NCBI GenBank assembly: GCA_009840305.1
Contig: VXNY01000014.1
Location: 62,001 to 126,000, forward strand
Direction of reading: 5' to 3'
DNA: 64,000 nucleotides
Source: Gammaproteobacteria bacterium
GTDB taxonomy: Bacteria; Pseudomonadota; Gammaproteobacteria; Pseudomonadales; Azotimanducaceae
The notes below the pieces were generated by a model. That model ran no database searches and was not told the DNA's origin. It saw only the letters and a list, made by a program, of their open reading frames with translations. Below are positions 26,091-36,246 of the stretch, piece by piece; positions within the stretch are counted from its first letter, which is position 1; each line of letters starts with the position of its first letter. The position numbers and the translations under genes are program-made.

Positions 26091-29000
26091 TTACTTCAAA
26101 GAATATCGGAAAGACACACCTGAAACACGTGGTTCAGTCAAAAAGTAGTTGCGGAAGAATCCTGACGAATCTGAGGTTAAATACATTCCAGTAACGTTGT
26201 CGTTGTCTTCTAGATTGCGAACCCATCCTTTCAACATTACACGTCCGTTTCGGCTTTCAAAAGTGGCGCTGACGTTCATTTGCGTCCATGCATCAATTTC
26301 GTCACCAGGAGTGTTAAATTCTCGACTGTAGGACTCGCTCTGCCAGTAGAAGTCCCATCTTAGAGACAGCGTCCCGTCTAGCATGCCGAGGGGCGAATCC
26401 GTACTGTAAGTTAATCCCAGTTTAAAGGTGTGTTCCGGAGAGTTAGGTAACGAGTTTCCATCTAGGTCAGAAGGGATCCCGTCAAGGGTTTCAACACCTA
26501 GAGCATCGAGAAACGCTCTCGAGAAATATGCGGGAATTGAAACCCCAAATTCGTTCACCGGATACGACACTGACACAGCGGTCAAGCCATTACGAATGTC
26601 TGCGGTAGCGCCCCGCGCCAACGCCGCGGCGACAACGTCTTGGGTGATGTGTGCTTTTCGAGCGATGAAGTTAATTCCCGTCAAAACTCCTGGATCTACG
26701 TTGTTCAGAAGAACCCAATCGTCGTTGCCAGCCGTACGATTCAAAGGATCGAGCGACATTGAACCGTCGACCGCGGTGTTCAAGAAACTGTAGGCGTAAT
26801 CGACCACAAGATTTGGTATTTCATCGAATGTAAGCCAACCCTCGGCTTCCAATCCCCAGATATTGGCATCAATGTTTTCATTAATCGCGGAGTTGTTCTT
26901 GATACGAGTTACCTGTAATCCTTTGTATTGATAGGTAAAGAACGAACCGTTTAAATTGAGACGCCGGTCGAACCAGTAACTCTTGGTACCAACTTCTATA
27001 GCGGTAACGTCTTCACGATCAAAAGTGAACCCACTAGTGCCTTGGAACTGTTGAGGGATTGCTGCATTCATTCCACCAGGTTTGTATCCACTGCTTAGTG
27101 AGCCGTAAACCATTACATCTTCATTAAGTCTAACGTCTAAAGCAACACGTCCAGTTAATGCTGTCCATGACCCACTATCTGGACTATTGGTAAGACCGCG
27201 AGCTTCGCCGAACGCCGGTGCGATAGGCACTCGTTGGCTGATAGCAATCCGTTCAGGGCTGTAAGCCGGAGTCAACAATGCGGCATCTATCTCTGCTTGA
27301 GATACGCCGTAGTAGAGGGCAAGTGCAACTTCTGGCGGGCCACTCGCAAAAGGTCCGAGGAGTAAATTCGATGTTCGAGACCAGAAGATTTGTGATGCGG
27401 CGTTTAAGTTAGTTAAGTGATTGGGATGCAGCAAACCTGCAGCGTAAGCTGCTTGCAAAGCAGTTTCTAACGGGACAAATTCCACGGGAACACCAAGAAC
27501 ACCGGCAACATGAGCGCGAACGCCCGGATACACACTAGCATGCAATAGCGGTACATGGTTCAACGCGTTTAGTAAGATGCTGGTGTCATCCGTCGTTCTT
27601 GTGTCTTCGTTGTAGCGCAGACCAATAGTCAATTGCGTCGTATCGGTCATGTCATAATAGAATTCCCCATACACGGCGGTACCATCGTCATTTCGACCAC
27701 GTCCTCCCTCCGGCGCAGACGAGTTTATGAAGAGTCCAGGATATAACGGCGGCAGTCCCAATCCGGCCGCACCATAAACCGAAACCGCGTCCAAGGTATT
27801 GCTAAAGATCATGTAGTCAGTAGCACGTTCACGATTGTGAGATATCGCACCTAAGAGATAACTCATACGATCATCAATCGAACCGCTCACCTTCCCTTCA
27901 AACACCCAATCAGTCGAAACTCCCGAAGAATGGTCGAAAGTGAAGAATACGGTGGGGTCAATACCGGTGTATACACAACCACCGAAAATGCCTGCTGTGC
28001 CGCCCAGAATATTGCATTGACGACTGGTAAAGTTATCTCCAGTGTTGCCTGTAACAGGTGCGGAGGTCGGCCAAATTCCCGAAGGATTGAGTGGTGTAGG
28101 TTGCAATGTTGGTCCGACATCAAAGAGGTAGTCTTGCTGTGAATAGCCGTCAGATTCGCTCAAGGACACAAGGAGTTCGAACTCCAAGTCCATCCAAACG
28201 TAATCAATTCCCAGCGCGAAGAAGTCTTCGTTTTCAACGAAGATGGGTTCTACGTCCGTATGTACCGTTCGTAAATCTAAATCTGCTGGTCTTGGGTATT
28301 TGTACTGTGCTAGACCATCAACACCCGATGCGCCAAGCGGTAGTGCGCCGATCGCGCCGCCGAAGATTCCAAACGTCGTACCACTGAGGTAGGGGTTGTC
28401 GAATCCAAAACCATTCGGTGTACAACCAGTGGTAGGTAGGTTATTTCTTTCACACACTTGATTACTAATGCGGACACGATCACTGTCTTCGCGTTTGGAA
28501 CTAAACAAAAACCAGGCCGAAGCAGATTCGTTGAGTTCCCAAGAGAAAGTAACGCGTGCAGTCCACTCATTGCGACCGTCGATGCTATCGTCGACTCTTG
28601 GAATGCCATGCACACCTGCTCGGTTTTCTGTGTATCCATCTCGGGTTAAATGCATTACGGCGATGCGCGCGGAAAAACTATCTTCAAAAGGAACGTTGAG
28701 CATCGCGGTAATGCGAGTGTGCGCATCGGTTCCAATCTCGGTGTTTAGATACCCGTCAAAGACACTGTATACCGGTTTCTTAGTTACAAAGTTGATAGCA
28801 CCCCCGGTCGCGTTTTTACCAAACAAGGTTCCTTGTGGTCCGCGTAAAATTTCGACCCTTTCCATGTCGAAGAACTCAACCGTGTTTAGGTTGGACGACA
28901 CAGGGATTTCATTGACGTGTGCAGACACTCCGGGTTCCGCAGCGCTCCCAGTAATTAAGCTCCCGATGCCGCGTATGCTAAAACTGGACCCACCAAAATT

Positions 29001-29261
29001 GGCGGCAGTGAATGACACGTTTGGGGTGTTCATCTGAATGTCTGAGGGCGTAATCACCTGCTGTTCATCCAGTGCATCGCCACCAAAAGCACTGACACTT
29101 ATCGGCACGTCCTGAATATTCTCTTCGACCCGCTGCGCGGTGACAGTTACTTCTTCAATTTCGGGCGAAGAGTCTTCGTTTTCATCCTGCGCTAACGCGG
29201 GTACAAGTAGGCCAAGACATACGGTGAAGAATGTCGCGCCTCTGAGGAAATTTTTCATCAT
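26091..29261 (-). CDS. TonB-dependent outer-membrane receptor, large
   Basis: A 1056-residue protein: signal peptide to about residue 24 (LLVPALAQ), TonB box EEVTVTAQR, plug domain with VPISVSAFGG, FSIRGIGS, GPQGTLFGKNATGGAINFVTKKP, and a long beta barrel ending in SFRYSLK with the expected aromatic/hydrophobic C-terminal strand. The barrel is larger than typical siderophore receptors (about 700-800 residues) because of long extracellular loops around residues 560-700. The plug pattern (GTLFGKNATGGA) is common in receptors of oligotrophic marine proteobacteria, whose ligands are mostly unknown. No periplasmic binding or enzyme partner adjoins it. A perfect terminator follows and a leader hairpin precedes it. 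Confidence 0.94.
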   Translation of the reverse strand: MMKNFLRGATFFTVCLGLLVPALAQDENEDSSPEIEEVTVTAQRVEENIQDVPISVSAFGGDALDEQQVITPSDIQMNTPNVSFTAANFGGSSFSIRGIGSLITGSAAEPGVSAHVNEIPVSSNLNTVEFFDMERVEILRGPQGTLFGKNATGGAINFVTKKPVYSVFDGYLNTEIGTDAHTRITAMLNVPFEDSFSARIAVMHLTRDGYTENRAGVHGIPRVDDSIDGRNEWTARVTFSWELNESASAWFLFSSKREDSDRVRISNQVCERNNLPTTGCTPNGFGFDNPYLSGTTFGIFGGAIGALPLGASGVDGLAQYKYPRPADLDLRTVHTDVEPIFVENEDFFALGIDYVWMDLEFELLVSLSESDGYSQQDYLFDVGPTLQPTPLNPSGIWPTSAPVTGNTGDNFTSRQCNILGGTAGIFGGCVYTGIDPTVFFTFDHSSGVSTDWVFEGKVSGSIDDRMSYLLGAISHNRERATDYMIFSNTLDAVSVYGAAGLGLPPLYPGLFINSSAPEGGRGRNDDGTAVYGEFYYDMTDTTQLTIGLRYNEDTRTTDDTSILLNALNHVPLLHASVYPGVRAHVAGVLGVPVEFVPLETALQAAYAAGLLHPNHLTNLNAASQIFWSRTSNLLLGPFASGPPEVALALYYGVSQAEIDAALLTPAYSPERIAISQRVPIAPAFGEARGLTNSPDSGSWTALTGRVALDVRLNEDVMVYGSLSSGYKPGGMNAAIPQQFQGTSGFTFDREDVTAIEVGTKSYWFDRRLNLNGSFFTYQYKGLQVTRIKNNSAINENIDANIWGLEAEGWLTFDEIPNLVVDYAYSFLNTAVDGSMSLDPLNRTAGNDDWVLLNNVDPGVLTGINFIARKAHITQDVVAAALARGATADIRNGLTAVSVSYPVNEFGVSIPAYFSRAFLDALGVETLDGIPSDLDGNSLPNSPEHTFKLGLTYSTDSPLGMLDGTLSLRWDFYWQSESYSREFNTPGDEIDAWTQMNVSATFESRNGRVMLKGWVRNLEDNDNVTGMYLTSDSSGFFRNYFLTEPRVSGVSFRYSLK

Positions 29262-29299
29262 GACTATCTTAAATTTCTCCGGTTAGTTGAAATGTTTGA

Positions 29300-29321
29300 G
29301 TCTTGGTCTCTACACCAAGAC
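29300..29321. promoter_or_regulatory. Leader hairpin or operator upstream of the TonB receptor
   Basis: The inverted repeat GTCTTGGT-CTCTAC-ACCAAGAC is perfect over 8 bp and lies about 40 bases before the receptor ATG on the minus strand. It could be an operator or a 5' leader stem. The function is unknown; a Fur or similar consensus is not apparent. Confidence 0.4.
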
Positions 29322-29538
29322 ACGCTAAAAACGGCTTGTTAAATAAAGAATATTAGCAAACTTGGGAGTATTGTGAAAATTTTTGGTAGAAACACTAGTT
29401 CGCTGACCGGCAATTTTTTAGTGCGTGGTGTCCAATCTTGCTGCCTAATTCATTTGCTGAAGTCCGTCGCAATGGAAGTTCTATAATTTTGCGAGCACCG
29501 TAGTTCGCGCACTAAGAAGAATAGATTAGGAGAGCTTT

Positions 29539-31386
29539 ATGACCAATGTAGCCGGTCCTTCATGGGATTTGTCGACGGAGTATTTATCGCCAAGTGATCC
29601 AGCTATCGATGCTGACCTAGCTACACTGACTTCGCTGCTCGATCAAATTGAAGAGAAGAACCAAACTCTCACGCCGCTAGTGACTTCCTCTGAACCACTT
29701 GATTCTGCTAGCAGAGATCTTGCGGTTGCAACCGCCCGAGACATTTACGTACTTGCAAACGACGCGCGTAAGTATCTGGCTAATCCGAGTACCTACGCAA
29801 GCTGTGTCCTGTCTGTAGAAAGTAATCATGAGCAAGCAAAGCTTCTTTCTGGAAGACTCACTAAATACCGCGTACGGTTCAGTGAACTGATGCAGCCAAG
29901 CCGGTTGTTTTTGGACTTATCGGACGATGATGTAATTGCTTCGTACCTTGCGGAACCACCAGTATCTGAGTCAGAATGGGCGGTCAATCATTCTCGAAAA
30001 CGGCGGCATGAACTGTTGAGTTTGAACGAAGAGAATTTGGTCAGCGCGCTGAGTCAAGACGGCATCCATGCTTGGGGACGACTGTACACGGAACTTTCAG
30101 GGAAACTGCGCTGTCTCGTCGCCGCCGACAATGAGCAACGAGAAGTAGGGATTGCGGAAGCGGCCGCGTTAATGCAATCTACCAGCGACCGTACACGCGA
30201 GGATGCCTGGCAAGCGATAAACAGAGCGTGGACCGATCACGAAGATTCTTGTGCCGCCGCGATTAATGCACTTGCGGGATGGCGATTGGAAATGTGCAAA
30301 CGCAGATCTCAAGTTGAAACGGTACATTTTCTTGATACACCTGCACATGCTAGTCACATTGAAAGGCAGACGCTAGATGCGATCATGCAAGTCGCCGCAG
30401 AGTCCAAACCAATGGCACGACGGGCGGCTAAAGCAATGGCACGCGCCTACGGAAAGAGTCGGTACGGGCCTTGGGATAACAGAGCACCTGCCCCGGAGAT
30501 GCCAAGCGCTGAATCGAGTTTCCCGTTCACCAAGGGACTAGAAGTCATCTCGCAAGCGTACGGCGAAGTTGATTCCTCGATGGGAGAATTTGTGGACATG
30601 ATGGCATCCAAACAATGGATTGAAGGAACGATTGGACCGCACAAGCGACCCGGGGCTTACTGTACTTCATTCGCAAAAAGCAAGACTCCACGCGTTTACA
30701 TGACGTATGGTGGGTCAATGTCAGACATTACGGTACTTGCTCACGAGTTAGGGCATGCGTTTCATCACTGGGTCATGAAAGACCTTCCAGACGCCCAAAG
30801 ATCTTATGGTATGTCCTTGGCAGAAACAGCCAGTACCTTCGGTGAAACGTTGGTGCGCGATGCAGTATTACAAACCGCTACCACACCGCAGCAAGCCTTA
30901 TCTGTTGCTTGGGAAGAAATGTCAGCGATCGTGTCGTTCTTGCTCAACATTCCGACACGGTTTGAGTTTGAAAAGAATTTTTACGAGGCGCGTGAAGCAA
31001 GACCCTTGTTGCCTGCTGAGTTGCGGAAGCTCATGTCTGATGCTTGGACTTCTTGGTATGGGGATGCTTTGTCCGAACCTGATGAGCTCTTCTGGATCAG
31101 CAAATTGCACTTTTTCATCTCGGGCATCAGTTTTTACAATTTCCCCTATCTCTTTGGCTATCTCTTTAGCCAGAGTATTTATCAACGTCGGACTTCGATG
31201 GGAGATGAGTTTTTTAACCGCTATTCTGGTCTTTTACGCGATACTGGCCGAATGTCAGCAGAAGACTTGGCACACGAGCATTTAGATGGGGATTTAACTA
31301 CACCGGAATTCTGGCAGGAAACAGTAAACGCGCTGGAAGACCGGGTAACTCATTTTGAAGCGCTTTGCGACGAAGTATGTGCGTAG
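29539..31386 (+). CDS. M3-family oligoendopeptidase (PepF-like)
   Basis: A 615-residue zinc metallopeptidase. The active site HELGHAFHHW (HExxH) lies around residue 402, and the third zinc ligand Glu sits in ETASTFGE some 30 residues later, as in family M3. The N-terminal half is the helical PepF/M3 lid. It degrades oligopeptides, in the cytosol since no signal peptide is seen. The ribosome site AGGAG sits 8 bases before the ATG. It is transcribed divergently from the TonB receptor, sharing a ~280-base upstream region. Confidence 0.92.
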   Translation: MTNVAGPSWDLSTEYLSPSDPAIDADLATLTSLLDQIEEKNQTLTPLVTSSEPLDSASRDLAVATARDIYVLANDARKYLANPSTYASCVLSVESNHEQAKLLSGRLTKYRVRFSELMQPSRLFLDLSDDDVIASYLAEPPVSESEWAVNHSRKRRHELLSLNEENLVSALSQDGIHAWGRLYTELSGKLRCLVAADNEQREVGIAEAAALMQSTSDRTREDAWQAINRAWTDHEDSCAAAINALAGWRLEMCKRRSQVETVHFLDTPAHASHIERQTLDAIMQVAAESKPMARRAAKAMARAYGKSRYGPWDNRAPAPEMPSAESSFPFTKGLEVISQAYGEVDSSMGEFVDMMASKQWIEGTIGPHKRPGAYCTSFAKSKTPRVYMTYGGSMSDITVLAHELGHAFHHWVMKDLPDAQRSYGMSLAETASTFGETLVRDAVLQTATTPQQALSVAWEEMSAIVSFLLNIPTRFEFEKNFYEAREARPLLPAELRKLMSDAWTSWYGDALSEPDELFWISKLHFFISGISFYNFPYLFGYLFSQSIYQRRTSMGDEFFNRYSGLLRDTGRMSAEDLAHEHLDGDLTTPEFWQETVNALEDRVTHFEALCDEVCA

Positions 31387-31448
31387 TCCGACGGCGACAC
31401 ACACAAGACTTTCTGAATTGAAACTATAACTAGTTTGAGGGACCACTC

Positions 31449-31886
31449 ATGAACAAAAAGACGAACTTCGTCGGCACAATACTTGTTATTCTGCTGATTG
31501 CTACCGCTTCCGTAGCTAATGAGAAAGTAGCAGAATACCGCCACCATAGCATGGAAGCGGTTGAAGTGCACTTTCAGTCGATTCGGCAAATCTTAGACGG
31601 AGATGTTCCATTCGAGAACCACTTGTCAATGCATGTCAATGCGCTCTACGACTATGCCGAAATGATGCCTGACTTGTTTGCCGAAGGATCTGAGGGTGGC
31701 GAAGCGTTAGACCGGATCTGGGACGAAGACGAAGAGATGAAGTTCCTTAAAGTAGTAAGTAACTTCAAGGGAGCAATGAGTAGTCTAAAAGAAAAAGTTG
31801 CCGAGGACGATAAAGATGCAATCATGGATGCGGTGCGTGTCGTAGGAAACGCATGTCGTGATTGCCATAGACCCTATCGCGAATAG
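31449..31886 (+). CDS. Cytochrome c' family protein
   Basis: A 145-residue secreted protein with a signal peptide (cleavage near residue 22, TASVANEK) and a four-helix-bundle pattern. A single C-terminal haem motif reads CRDCH, followed by RPYRE, as in cytochromes c'. These periplasmic pentacoordinate haem proteins bind NO and can act in NO or redox stress. GAGG precedes the ATG. The 3' end overlaps the convergent cytochrome b561 gene by 13 bases. That pairing is common, and b561 is a plausible electron partner. Confidence 0.9.
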   Translation: MNKKTNFVGTILVILLIATASVANEKVAEYRHHSMEAVEVHFQSIRQILDGDVPFENHLSMHVNALYDYAEMMPDLFAEGSEGGEALDRIWDEDEEMKFLKVVSNFKGAMSSLKEKVAEDDKDAIMDAVRVVGNACRDCHRPYRE

Positions 31887-32524
31887 TACAACAAAATTAA
31901 AAACACTGCTAGCGCGACAGCAAAGGCTATCGTCGCCCGCCAGACTGACCATGTTGTGTCTGGGTCTTCGGTGATCTTACGACCGGTGAACATAGACAAC
32001 GGGATCCTACTACGCAAAAAGCACAAATAGACTATGTGCGCACTAAGGTGGATGGTGATCAGCGCGAGAATGAACTTCCACACTTGGTGATGTAGATCGG
32101 TGGCGGTTTCAACAATCTCATCTTCAGCAAACTGTACCAACGGCCCCTCGTAAAACACGTCGTCAGTCGTAAACAAACCAGCTACAGATTGCAGTGTTAG
32201 CGTGAGTAATACCGCGAGTGTAAGTAACACACCAGGGGAAGTGTGGGCGCGTGGCTTAGCTTTCCCAGTGAAATGCTGAATAAACGCTTTCGGTGTAGTC
32301 CAGTAATTTTTAAATCGTGCGTAGGTGCCGCCAAACACTCCCCATAAAAGCCGATACACGATCAACGCCACGACCGATATCCCGGCGACGCGATGTACGC
32401 TAAAGTAGTCCAACTGCGGGACTAAGCCTGTTAATAGAGCAACAGACACCGAGATTGCGACAGCCCAGTGCCACAACCGCAATGGCCACTCCCATACGAG
32501 TGTTGATTTGGCTCGTTCGTTCAC
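31874..32524 (-). CDS. Cytochrome b561 / Ni-Fe-hydrogenase-type b cytochrome
   Basis: A 216-residue membrane protein with four to five hydrophobic helices. Its N-terminus, VWEWPLRLWHWAVAISV, carries the haem-ligand His typical of the b561 family, with further His in FSVHRVAG and in the later helices (DLHHQVWKF, ITIHLSAHIVY). It moves electrons between quinol and a periplasmic acceptor. Its stop lies inside the end of the convergent cytochrome c' gene, which is a likely partner. The start at 32524 has an upstream region shared with the divergent methyltransferase gene. Confidence 0.88.
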   Translation of the reverse strand: MNERAKSTLVWEWPLRLWHWAVAISVSVALLTGLVPQLDYFSVHRVAGISVVALIVYRLLWGVFGGTYARFKNYWTTPKAFIQHFTGKAKPRAHTSPGVLLTLAVLLTLTLQSVAGLFTTDDVFYEGPLVQFAEDEIVETATDLHHQVWKFILALITIHLSAHIVYLCFLRSRIPLSMFTGRKITEDPDTTWSVWRATIAFAVALAVFLILLYYSR

Positions 32525-32715
32525 ACTTCTACTAATAACTGAAACAACTTACAATTGCTAGTCTTGACACTAACGCCAAATATTACGCAGTATAAAACCG
32601 TTTCAAATGTCTGCTATCATTCGTTGAAACAGTTAACCACAGTTAGTTATCTTAATCCAGACATCAGGTCTCGAACTTAACGTTTGTTCTTCTAGAACAT
32701 CTGCCAAAAACTAGT

Positions 32716-33660
32716 ATGGTTTCTATGACTAACACAAAACGTACACTAGGTCAGTTTTTCACGGTAAGTCAGAATCCATTTAAGCTCACCGCATTCAAAC
32801 AGTGGGCTGAAGAAGCTAACCTACTGAACAAAGAGGTGTTAGAACCTTTTGCTGGAGCAAATCACATCATTGAGTCTCTTCAAGCAACCGGGTTATGTAA
32901 TGCATTTGCTTCCTATGACATCACACCCGCGCACAGTATTGTCGTCCAACGCGACACAATCGAGTTTTTTCCAACGGGATACAACGTGTGCGTAACTAAT
33001 CCGCCGTGGCTTGCGCGGAATTCGGCTACTCGACGAAAACTTCCTTATCCTGCTTGCGACTACGATGATGTTTACAAGTATTGCTTGGAATTGTGTCTAA
33101 AACACTGCGAGTTTGTCGCGGCCCTAATTCCCGCGAGCTTCTTACAAAGCGGGTTATTCCAAGAACGGTTGAGTACCTATATCTTGTTGCACAGACTCAT
33201 CTTTACTGAAACAGAAAACCCTGTCTGTTTAGCTCTTTTCACAGGTTCTAGAGATCGTCCCACAAAAGTGTTCTATGATGAAGAATTTATTGGGGAACTC
33301 GATGCTCTTCGTGCCAACATTCCACAGGAAACGACGAACCGAAGGCTTAGATTCAATGATCCACAGGGTACGCTCGGTTTCATTTCTTTCGACAACACGC
33401 GCTGTCGAACTATTCGATTTTGTAGTGTGGCTGAAATTTCGGATTACGAAATTAAAGAGTCATCTCGATTTGTCACTCGAATCAGTGGAGACTTTCACGG
33501 CATTCCAGACTTGGTTGAAAGGCTGAATTCGAAGCTCACAAAATTTCGGGATGACACTAGAGACTTATTCTTGACTCCGTTTAAAGGAATCCGAGAGGAT
33601 GGTCAATACCGCCGTCGAATGTTTTTCTCGCAAGCAAGAATGTTGATCAACACGATCTAA
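32716..33660 (+). CDS. Solitary N6-adenine DNA methyltransferase-like protein
   Basis: A 314-residue protein with a SAM-binding motif LEPFAGANHII near residue 43 and the catalytic motif TNPPW near residue 94, the [DNS]PP[YFW] signature of amino-methyltransferases. Upstream QFFT resembles the motif X region (GQFFT...) of gamma-type adenine methylases. The C-terminal half (target recognition) is not recognised. There is no cognate restriction enzyme or specificity subunit nearby, so it may be an orphan regulator of the chromosome. No strong ribosome site precedes ATG 32716; ATG 32725 is an alternative. Its last 4 bases overlap the convergent polB stop. Confidence 0.8.
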   Translation: MVSMTNTKRTLGQFFTVSQNPFKLTAFKQWAEEANLLNKEVLEPFAGANHIIESLQATGLCNAFASYDITPAHSIVVQRDTIEFFPTGYNVCVTNPPWLARNSATRRKLPYPACDYDDVYKYCLELCLKHCEFVAALIPASFLQSGLFQERLSTYILLHRLIFTETENPVCLALFTGSRDRPTKVFYDEEFIGELDALRANIPQETTNRRLRFNDPQGTLGFISFDNTRCRTIRFCSVAEISDYEIKESSRFVTRISGDFHGIPDLVERLNSKLTKFRDDTRDLFLTPFKGIREDGQYRRRMFFSQARMLINTI

Positions 33661-36038
33661 TTCACGTACCTTTCTTCGATGGTACTCTCAGTCTGTTCGT
33701 ATCCAATCGTTCGAAACAGATCATCCGGTTCGTAGTCCTGCATCGCGATTTGTTGGAAATCTAGTCCCAAGACGTCAAGTATCGGTTTCACGACTGGTTG
33801 TATCTGTTTCTGCAGGTAGTGCTCGTGATCTGGGTCGTGTGTCAGTATTTCCACCGGTTCAGGACCATCGGTGGTCATGACGTATTCGATGACTCTACTC
33901 GGGGACTCCAATTTTCGACCAGCTACGACATACGGCGGACTCACCTTTCGATACTCGTGCAGTGGTTTGCGTAAGCGTTTTCTATACACGAGCTTCTCAT
34001 CCAACGTTCCAGCTCGCAACTCAGCGATATAGGAACTTAGATACTCTTCAACTGATTCATCCGCAAAAAGTCGCCGAAACATTTCACGTTGCAGATCCTT
34101 CGCGAGCGCCGTCCAGTCGCGACGCACAGATTCAAGCCCTACGAACACAATCTGCTGAGAGCGATAATCGAAGCCAACATAACGCTTACGGGAACCGCTC
34201 TTTGAACGTCGCATGTGTTGTAAGAAAAATTTTGTGTAGAGATGTTCGAGCTCTAGTTCGAGTTTGTTGTTCAGTTGCCACTCTCGACGAATGTATGAGG
34301 TTAGATCTGTATTAAACTCTTTGAGTAATTGATCGCCATCCTGATAAGCTCTGTCTGGGTCGGTGATGTCGGACTCCACAAACACACTATCCGTGTCGCC
34401 GTAAAGTACCGCATATCCATGATCTTCAAACCATGATTTCGCGAAACGCAGAAAATGACGTCCTAATGAGGTAACAGAGTTTGCCATTTCCGGATTGTGG
34501 AACCGACTGAGTGGCGTTGCAAGCACGCCATAAAACGAATTCATAAGGATCTTGATAGCTTGACTTGAGATCCCATCGTCCGCAGCTTTTGCCTGCTCCC
34601 GTTCCGCAAAAAGCTCATTTAGGAATGTAGGTAAGATCGCGTTGTCGCGTCGATAGCATGCGTCGTTGGTAGTACGAATGACATCTTCGGATTCATGGTC
34701 GCTGGACAGAGTTAAAGGATCAATATTGAAGGTTCGAATGATGCTGGGGTAGAGACTCCGATAGTCGAAAGTCCACACGTTTCGGTAATACCCAGGTTTT
34801 GGTTCTAATACCAATGCTCCAGAATGCCGGTTGCGATAGTGTTCTCTGTCGGTCAACATCGAAGGCGCGCGGATTTTCTTCTGTTCCAACTGTGAGAGGT
34901 ACACAAAGTCAAACGCTGCGATGCTGCTTGCCACACGATCCAGAGCCATACCTGTCAGCTTGCTACGTTTGACGGCAAGCGAAATCAAATTCAATTTCTC
35001 GATGATCTGGTAAGCAAGCCTTGCATCGGCCCTCGAGTATTCGACAAAACCTACCAAGTCTTCATGGTATCGTGCGAGAATTTCACGGGCACGATCGTGT
35101 ACCTTTTCAATGACTGCTTTCCCCTCGCCCAGAACCTCTCGAGCAACGGCGTCGAGATTGTGTTCCGAGAAGGGAATAAAAGCACCGCGAATCAGACCGA
35201 TACCATCAAGTACGATTCGCCCCTGAATAACGGCACGGCTAGACCCAAAGAATCCACGCGCGGTGAGAATTCTTACGTCAGCGTTAGTTCTACCTAAACG
35301 CAAACTCAAGCGATTTCGCTTGGCGATCCGAAGTAAAACCGCAAGATCAAAATCGATGACATTCCAACCCAAAAGTACATCTGGGTCCAGCTCGCGTACT
35401 CGTTCGATAAACAACTGAATGGCTTCGACCGCCGAATCAACCGCGATTGTTCGTTCTGGCATTTGACGTTTCTTAGGATCCACGACGATGACTTCATCCG
35501 TGGTAGGTCCATACATTGAAATCGCGAGCAAAGTACGCGCTGAAGGATCAGTTTCGATATCGAACGAAAGCACTGTTGGTTGAAACTCAATCGTAGCTGG
35601 CCGAATTTCTGGGTCATTGAATACGACATCAACAAAAGGATCATTGAGTTCCGGCATCCCCGAGACTTCAATACCACCGCGAATGTTGTTGCGGATCAAA
35701 TATGCATCCGAGAAACGCAAATCTGCTTCATAGGTTGGTATTTGCTGATGGTGCAAGCGATCCCTAACGGAGTGCATATCTCTTGGCGTTTGGAACAGTA
35801 CCGTCGCTACTGGATGCCCATCCAACGTTTGGTATTCGGAACTTTCAATCTTTTTTCCTTGAAGCTCGGGATGACCAACATCTTTGTCCCGAATTACGAA
35901 GTGTGGTTGTTGGCGTGATTCTCGAATTAGAAACGACTGCCCGTTCTCTAATCGCCCGTAGAGAAAGAGCACAGCTTTGTCGCCTTCGATTCGATAGTTG
36001 GTTTGTAACAAAAAACCACGAAAGGACTGCTGGGTCAT
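33657..36038 (-). CDS. polB: DNA polymerase II (family B)
   Basis: A 793-residue enzyme close to E. coli PolB (783). Proofreading motifs are intact: SFDIETD (Exo I), GWNVIDFDLAVL (Exo II) and YSRADARLAY (Exo III). Polymerase motifs are DYRSLYPSII (A), KILMNSFYG (B) and YGDTDSVFV (C). It acts in replication restart and lesion bypass. In E. coli it is SOS-induced, but no LexA box is evident upstream here. It is a single gene, convergent and overlapping 4 bases with the methyltransferase. Its intact proofreading contrasts with the inactive exonuclease domain of polA in this window. Confidence 0.95.
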   Translation of the reverse strand: MTQQSFRGFLLQTNYRIEGDKAVLFLYGRLENGQSFLIRESRQQPHFVIRDKDVGHPELQGKKIESSEYQTLDGHPVATVLFQTPRDMHSVRDRLHHQQIPTYEADLRFSDAYLIRNNIRGGIEVSGMPELNDPFVDVVFNDPEIRPATIEFQPTVLSFDIETDPSARTLLAISMYGPTTDEVIVVDPKKRQMPERTIAVDSAVEAIQLFIERVRELDPDVLLGWNVIDFDLAVLLRIAKRNRLSLRLGRTNADVRILTARGFFGSSRAVIQGRIVLDGIGLIRGAFIPFSEHNLDAVAREVLGEGKAVIEKVHDRAREILARYHEDLVGFVEYSRADARLAYQIIEKLNLISLAVKRSKLTGMALDRVASSIAAFDFVYLSQLEQKKIRAPSMLTDREHYRNRHSGALVLEPKPGYYRNVWTFDYRSLYPSIIRTFNIDPLTLSSDHESEDVIRTTNDACYRRDNAILPTFLNELFAEREQAKAADDGISSQAIKILMNSFYGVLATPLSRFHNPEMANSVTSLGRHFLRFAKSWFEDHGYAVLYGDTDSVFVESDITDPDRAYQDGDQLLKEFNTDLTSYIRREWQLNNKLELELEHLYTKFFLQHMRRSKSGSRKRYVGFDYRSQQIVFVGLESVRRDWTALAKDLQREMFRRLFADESVEEYLSSYIAELRAGTLDEKLVYRKRLRKPLHEYRKVSPPYVVAGRKLESPSRVIEYVMTTDGPEPVEILTHDPDHEHYLQKQIQPVVKPILDVLGLDFQQIAMQDYEPDDLFRTIGYEQTESTIEERYVN

Positions 36039-36246
36039 ATTTATAAATAATAGAAATACGTACAGTATTATTTTATGTTAAAGCACATAGAAAAACCAGA
36101 TAATCGTTTGAATATTTGCTGGTGGAAACTGCAACTCTAGTACGACCAACTTGGTGTTTTCTAGAGTATTTCCCGGTAAATTTGGGAACAGTCTTCTAGT
36201 TACAATAATTCCCTTTTCTTACGGTTCTACATTTAAGGAAGCAGGG

